Shown one piece after another: positions 8,701-11,909 of a stretch of 11,909 bases of DNA; the stretch's first letter is position 1, and the number at the start of each line of letters is the position of its first letter. Source of the DNA: Copromyces sp. CBS 386.78 (lineage: Eukaryota; Ascomycota; Sordariomycetes; Sordariales; Sordariaceae). The position numbers and the translations under genes were made by a program. The stretch lies in the NCBI GenBank assembly GCA_030685235.1, contig MU839344.1:1-11909 (forward strand), given 5' to 3'. The notes beneath the pieces were generated by a model. It was not told the DNA's origin. It saw only the letters and a program-made list of their open reading frames with translations, and did not search any database.

Positions 8701-9458
8701 ATAATAATAATAGTCTTATTCCCTATACTACTTATCTATAGCGCCTTATTAGTATGGGGTACTTCTCCTAATTCTCTAGAGGAAACTATGCGGCGATAAG
8801 CGCCGTCGAATAAAAACCGCTAGCTCCTTTCGGTCGTAAATAAATCGCGCCTGCTCTATGTCGATTTTATTTATAGTAATACTTACTTACCGCTTTAATA
8901 AATAAATTACTTCCTTTCTACTACTTTCGATTTAGTACTAAAATAATTAAAATACCGCTTTTATACGCCGCTCCTTCTTCCTAAACCGCTTATAATAATC
9001 GTCCCTTTTCTATTGTTTGCCTTTATTCCCGCTTCGTTATCCTCCCCTAAATTCTTATAATTCTATTAAAATTTATATAAGCGTAAAGGCACCTTCTTTC
9101 CCTCTATATAAGAACTCCTCCCTACTATTATCTTTCGAACTTTCCCTTCTTCTTTATTTAACCAACTTTTAAAATAGCGTCCTCTTTTATTAGCCGTACT
9201 CCCGACCGTCCTCCCGGCCGTATATCCAACCCCTTAGGCCTCGTAATTTATATTAATTATAATACTATTAAGCGTAGTATCGACTTTATCCGTATAATAG
9301 ATTCCCTATCCCCTAAGTTCGCCCGCTCCCTTACGCCCCCCTCTTCCCCGGCGCCCGAACTCTAAACCTTTATCCGGGTATTAACCTCCAACCCCGCCTT
9401 CAACCTTCCTCCCGGCCGATAAATCCTTCTTATCCTTACACTTACCTCCCTTTCTCCC
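8701..9458. repeat. Right arm of the 758-bp inverted repeat, less mutated copy
   Basis: Reverse complement of 3212-3969 and of identical length. It retains more G/C than the left copy (for example gcgcccgaactc and ctcccgaccgtcctcccggcc). On the + strand it contains a Pro/Ser-rich semi-open frame (such as SPAPLRPPLPRRP) leading toward the gag remnant at 9480, so it may be the leader or gag N-terminus of that element. At 8701 its neighbour is unrelated to the LINE that adjoins the left copy. Confidence 0.85.
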
Positions 9459-9479
9459 TTCTTCACTTTTATTATACTA

Positions 9480-10560
9480 ATTTTAAATATTATAATAATT
9501 TTGAAAGTAATTTTTAGCGCTCTAAAGAAGAATTTAGAATTATTTATTAAATAATTAACGATATTTAATTTAATTTCGATTAAAAGAATTTTAATTACTT
9601 TAATTTTAAATACGTTTATAATATTTTAATTATAAAATATAATATTTTTAAAAAGATTATTATTATAATTAACTTTATAAATAAAATATTATTATCCCGC
9701 TAAATAGTAAAGAACCTACTTATTTTTATTAGTAAAGAGAATATTAGTATTATCCGTAAGTATAAAATTTTTAAAGTTTAACGCTTTTATATTTTATTTT
9801 AGTAAAAATACAATTTATTACTCTATATCGATAAAAATATTAAAATTATTCGTATAATTATATTATTCGGCCCGGAAATTCTTTTTAATATTTAAAACAA
9901 TTTCGAAATTATTTAGAATAGTAGCGATAAAGATATTTAACGTTAAAAGACCAATATTAAATTTATAAAATACTTCGTTATTCGTTTTTAAAATATTAAT
10001 TTTCAAATAGATATTAGTCGTTATTTTAAAGAATTTATAAATAAATAATTTATTATTTATAGAATTCGAATTTAAATTAATTAATTTTATAAATTTATAT
10101 ACTTTTAATAATTTTATAAAAGTTTATTATTTTTATAATAAAATTAATAAATATTTCTATAATATATTAATATATTTTAACCTTTTTAACGCTAATAAAT
10201 TTAAAAAATAATTAGATATTTATTATACCGTAATTAATAATTTTAAAGATACCGAATATCGCTATAAAATAAACGTTCGTATTTTAAATACTAACGGTTC
10301 GAATGATAATAATAATATTATTTTTAAAGGCGGTAGAAATTTTAACTCTTATAATATTAATAAAATCCCCGTTAATTAAGGAGGAAATAAAATAGATTTT
10401 AACGCTATTAACCTTATAATTTTTATTTATAAAGATATTTTCAATTAACGTTCCCGTAATAGCTTCTACCATCGTTATAATAAGCCCGGCTATATTATTC
10501 GTAATTATATTACGTTAATTAATTATAATTTTTAGGGCCCTTAATATTTTATTAGTAAGA
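9480..10560 (+). pseudogene. RIP-degraded Ty3/gypsy-like gag with mutated zinc knuckle
   Basis: Capsid/nucleocapsid (gag) remnant; when intact it would package element RNA in virus-like particles. The clearest part is a frame with codons starting at multiples of 3, from about 10023 to 10560. DFNAINL lies near 10398-10418 where gypsy gags often carry DPNAMDL. Then Y-HR-Y-NKPG-Y-IIRN-Y at 10467-10508 reproduces exactly the C-x2-C-x4-H-x4-C spacing, with each Cys and His codon changed to Tyr (TGY to TAY, CAY to TAY), which is what RIP would do. Upstream, an Asn/Phe/Lys-rich frame with scattered stops extends to about 9963; the segment back to 9480 is frame-uncertain. No protease or RT follows in the window, so the element is truncated after gag. 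The 62-codon minus-strand frame at 10284-10472 is its shadow. Confidence 0.68.
10467..10508 (+). other. CCHC zinc-knuckle relic with all four ligands mutated
   Basis: The codons tac, tat, tat and tat stand at the positions of Cys1 (10467), Cys2 (10476), His (10491) and Cys3 (10506). NKPG between Cys2 and His, and the downstream spacing, are as in nucleocapsid knuckles. Confidence 0.7.
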
Positions 10561-11029
10561 AGATAAAAAAAAATAAAAATTATAGTAAAAATTATAATTA
10601 AAGGTAAATCCGCACTATTAATACCGTTCTTATTATTCCGGCTACCCCGGCTACCCTAACCGCCTCCGCCGAATCCGCCACTAATAAAAAATATTATAAC
10701 AATTAAAAAAACGTTTAACCTCTATATATAATTATATATAAAAGCTTAACCGGATTATATTTAAGAAATAAATTTTAAATTCTATAGAATTAAAAGTTTT
10801 AGAAGAAATTAAAATTTAATTATTAAATAATTCTATTTCCCTAAATTTAATATTCTTATCTTTTTATATTATAACCCATTCGCGTAAAAAGTATTATATT
10901 ACATTTTTTAATAATAATTATTCTATTTTCGCATTTATTAATTACTCCTTTATTATTAAAAATAACTTTCCCCGTTTCCGGTTATTAAAAGCGAAGAAAT
11001 TCGTTTTTATTTATAGAGTAATTAAAAGT
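10561..11029. other. Gene-free RIP-mutated stretch, unassigned
   Basis: Very AT-rich. Just after gag there is a Thr/Ala/Pro-rich patch (10633-10680, ATPATLTASAESAT). On the minus strand a semi-open frame from about 11010 to 10690 contains VKRFFNCYNIF (near 10715-10685), vaguely like the start of a LINE ORF1 zinc knuckle, but later Cys/His ligands are not seen. I cannot assign it. Confidence 0.3.
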
Positions 11030-11077
11030 AAAATAGTCTTCCCTTGGGCGGAGCTGGATATGCCCGAGGGAGGCAGT
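11030..11077. repeat. Right arm of the 48-bp perfect inverted repeat (partner 48-95)
   Basis: Exact reverse complement of 48-95, with unmutated CpA/TpG sites inside a RIP-mutated context. It also marks the right-hand limit of the RIP-affected DNA: sequence beyond about 11140 has ordinary CpA/TpG content. Confidence 0.85.
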
Positions 11078-11104
11078 AAAACACCATTCTGCCCAAGCTA
11101 GGAG

Positions 11105-11106
<2 letters not shown>

Positions 11107-11137
<31 letters not shown>

Positions 11138-11189
11138 GCTTTTTAGATTTCTTTTATTTTTATTTTTATATTTATTTATCTTTTTATTT
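11107..11189. repeat. TA microsatellite and T-rich tract
   Basis: A (TA)n run at about 11109-11124 is followed by 13 T and then an irregular T-rich stretch (ttttatttttatttttatat) up to the MITE-like element. No gene is seen. Confidence 0.85.
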
Positions 11190-11325
11190 GAGAAAGTCTT
11201 TTCGAACAGTCGAAAATGTCTTCCTACACAGTCGCCCCACCCACTTACACCCTTCCCGCGCGCTAATGCACTCCAAAATTTTTGAGCCAATCAAATCGCT
11301 CGCATCCATTTAAGTCTCCACACTC
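11190..11325. repeat. Left terminal inverted repeat of the MITE-like element
   Basis: 136 bp. Landmarks shared with the right arm are acagtcgaaaatgtcttcc, cacagtcgc, cttcccgcgcg, ctaatgcac and atcgctcgcatccatt. Confidence 0.85.
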
Positions 11326-11402
11326 AGTTTGGCAGCGGTATTCTTTCGTAGATTTCACACCAGAAATCTGGACATATTCTTTTATAGAATGTCACGTGCT
11401 TA

Positions 11403-11450
11403 GCCCAGATGTGCGCCCAGATCTACACCCAAATCTGCACCCAAATCTAA
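11403..11450. repeat. Four-copy 12-bp tandem repeat inside the MITE-like element
   Basis: Units gcccagatgtgc, gcccagatctac, acccaaatctgc and acccaaatctaa follow each other without gaps. Units 1-2 and 3-4 form two subtypes. Internal to the element; function unknown. Confidence 0.85.
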
Positions 11451-11499
11451 GTTTACAACGCACTTTACAGGGCACTTAGCGGCACGGTCGTACATCGCA

Positions 11500-11570
11500 C
11501 GGCTGTCACAACTGTCAGCGATTGGCTGTTACGGCTGTCAGTGAGTATTACAGCTATCAGCGATACGTAT
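11500..11570. repeat. Degenerate ctgtcagcga-type repeats
   Basis: Variants of gctgtcag/gctatcagcgat recur at least five times (cggctgtca, actgtcagcgatt, ggctgttacgg, ctgtcagtgag, agctatcagcgat) with irregular spacing, in the right half of the element's interior. Confidence 0.65.
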
Positions 11571-11643
11571 ACAGGGGTATGTATAATGGGCTATAATCTA
11601 GGGGCTTGGCGAGCGCGGTACGGTTTACTGACGCCAAGAATAG

Positions 11644-11781
11644 GAGCGTGGAGACTTAGAATGGATGCGAGCGATCTAATTGGTTCAAAAAAATTTAGGG
11701 TGCATTAGCGTGCCTTGGCGCGCGGGAAGGGTGGAGCGACTGTGTGGGAAGACATTTTCGACTGTCCGAAAAGACTTTCTC
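11644..11781. repeat. Right terminal inverted repeat of the MITE-like element
   Basis: 138 bp, reverse complement of 11190-11325 apart from scattered substitutions and an insertion-type difference around gcgtgccttggcgcgcggg. Confidence 0.85.
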
Positions 11782-11814
11782 TTTTATTTTTTCATTTATT
11801 TTTCATTTTTTTTC

Positions 11815-11826
<12 letters not shown>

Positions 11827-11909
<83 letters not shown>
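11827..11909. repeat. 83-base T homopolymer at the window end
   Basis: Uninterrupted T from 11827 to the last base, preceded by T runs broken by single C. It could be the A-tail of a minus-strand retroelement lying beyond the window, or a contig-end or sequencing artefact. Confidence 0.9.

Larger units (their letters stand above)
11190..11781. mobile_element. MITE-like DNA element with long terminal inverted repeats
   Basis: Inverted arms at 11190-11325 and 11644-11781 begin GAGAAAGTCTTTTCG and stay highly similar throughout, with one indel near the cccttcccgcgcg segment. The sequence tttttattt precedes the left end and ttttatttt follows the right end, giving a possible 8-bp target duplication TTTTATTT (11182-11189 and 11782-11789). 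The T-rich context makes a chance match possible. The interior, about 318 bp, encodes no transposase; the 60- and 65-codon frames here are chance. Long arms with an 8-9 bp duplication would fit a Mutator-like or hAT-related non-autonomous element. CpA and TpG are normal, so it was not subject to RIP or arrived later. Confidence 0.8.

Noticed and set aside
10284..10472. 62-codon minus-strand frame
   Set aside because: Overlaps the gag zinc-knuckle region, whose + strand spacing is specific. RIP-made TAA/TAG on the sense strand become TTA/CTA on this strand, so openness is expected.
38..11085. Polinton/Maverick or other giant DNA transposon bounded by the outer inverted repeats
   Set aside because: The repeats are short, the interior consists of LINE and gypsy relics in mixed orientation, and no DNA polymerase B, integrase or capsid frame was recognised.
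11108..11290. 60-codon minus-strand frame
   Set aside because: Runs through the MITE inverted arm and the T-rich/TA tract; the C-terminal Lys/Asn run is translated microsatellite.
11282..11479. 65-codon plus-strand frame
   Set aside because: Spans MITE arm and the 12-bp tandem repeat (giving the P-D-L-H-P-N-L-H pattern); no homology seen and no conserved start context.

Overview
The window looks like a transposon graveyard from a filamentous ascomycete (Pezizomycotina-type) genome. Most of it (about 1-6900 and 7900-11030) is very AT-rich. CpA/TpG is strongly depleted, TpA is in excess and CpG is preserved. Old coding frames are kept in register but riddled with TAA/TAG. This is the pattern of repeat-induced point mutation (RIP), in which C changes to T at CpA. 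I see no intact gene; the longest uninterrupted reading frames (60-66 codons) are low-complexity or shadow frames. The species cannot be named from this sequence.

Layout, left to right. 38-2450 (+): a Tad1/I-like LINE reverse transcriptase remnant that stays in one frame for about 2.4 kb. 2450-3211: unassigned RIP-mutated DNA. 3212-3969: one arm of a 758-bp inverted repeat whose partner is 8701-9458. 3970-4790 (+): a second LINE copy that begins near the C-terminus of the reverse transcriptase, so it is 5'-truncated. 4830-6450 (-): remnant of a protein I do not recognise. 6951-7842: an element of about 0.9 kb with long inverted arms; between the arms lie a decayed tRNA-like sequence and a 10-bp periodic A9G array. 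7843-8700: a transition zone with a second tRNA-like block and conflicting signs of LTR-retrotransposon parts. 9480-10560 (+): Ty3/gypsy-like gag remnant with a mutated CCHC zinc knuckle.

A 48-bp perfect inverted repeat (48-95 and 11030-11077) brackets almost all of this. To its right the base composition changes sharply. 11190-11781 is a non-RIP-mutated, MITE-like DNA element with arms of about 137 bp and a possible 8-bp target duplication (TTTTATTT). The window ends in an uninterrupted run of 83 T.

The genes do not form a pathway. The region records nested insertions: retroelements that were duplicated, inverted, truncated and then mutated by RIP, followed by at least one later insertion (the MITE) that escaped RIP or came after it. 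Two points deserve follow-up: the unidentified minus-strand remnant, and the inverted-repeat element that carries the tRNA-like core and phased A-tracts.
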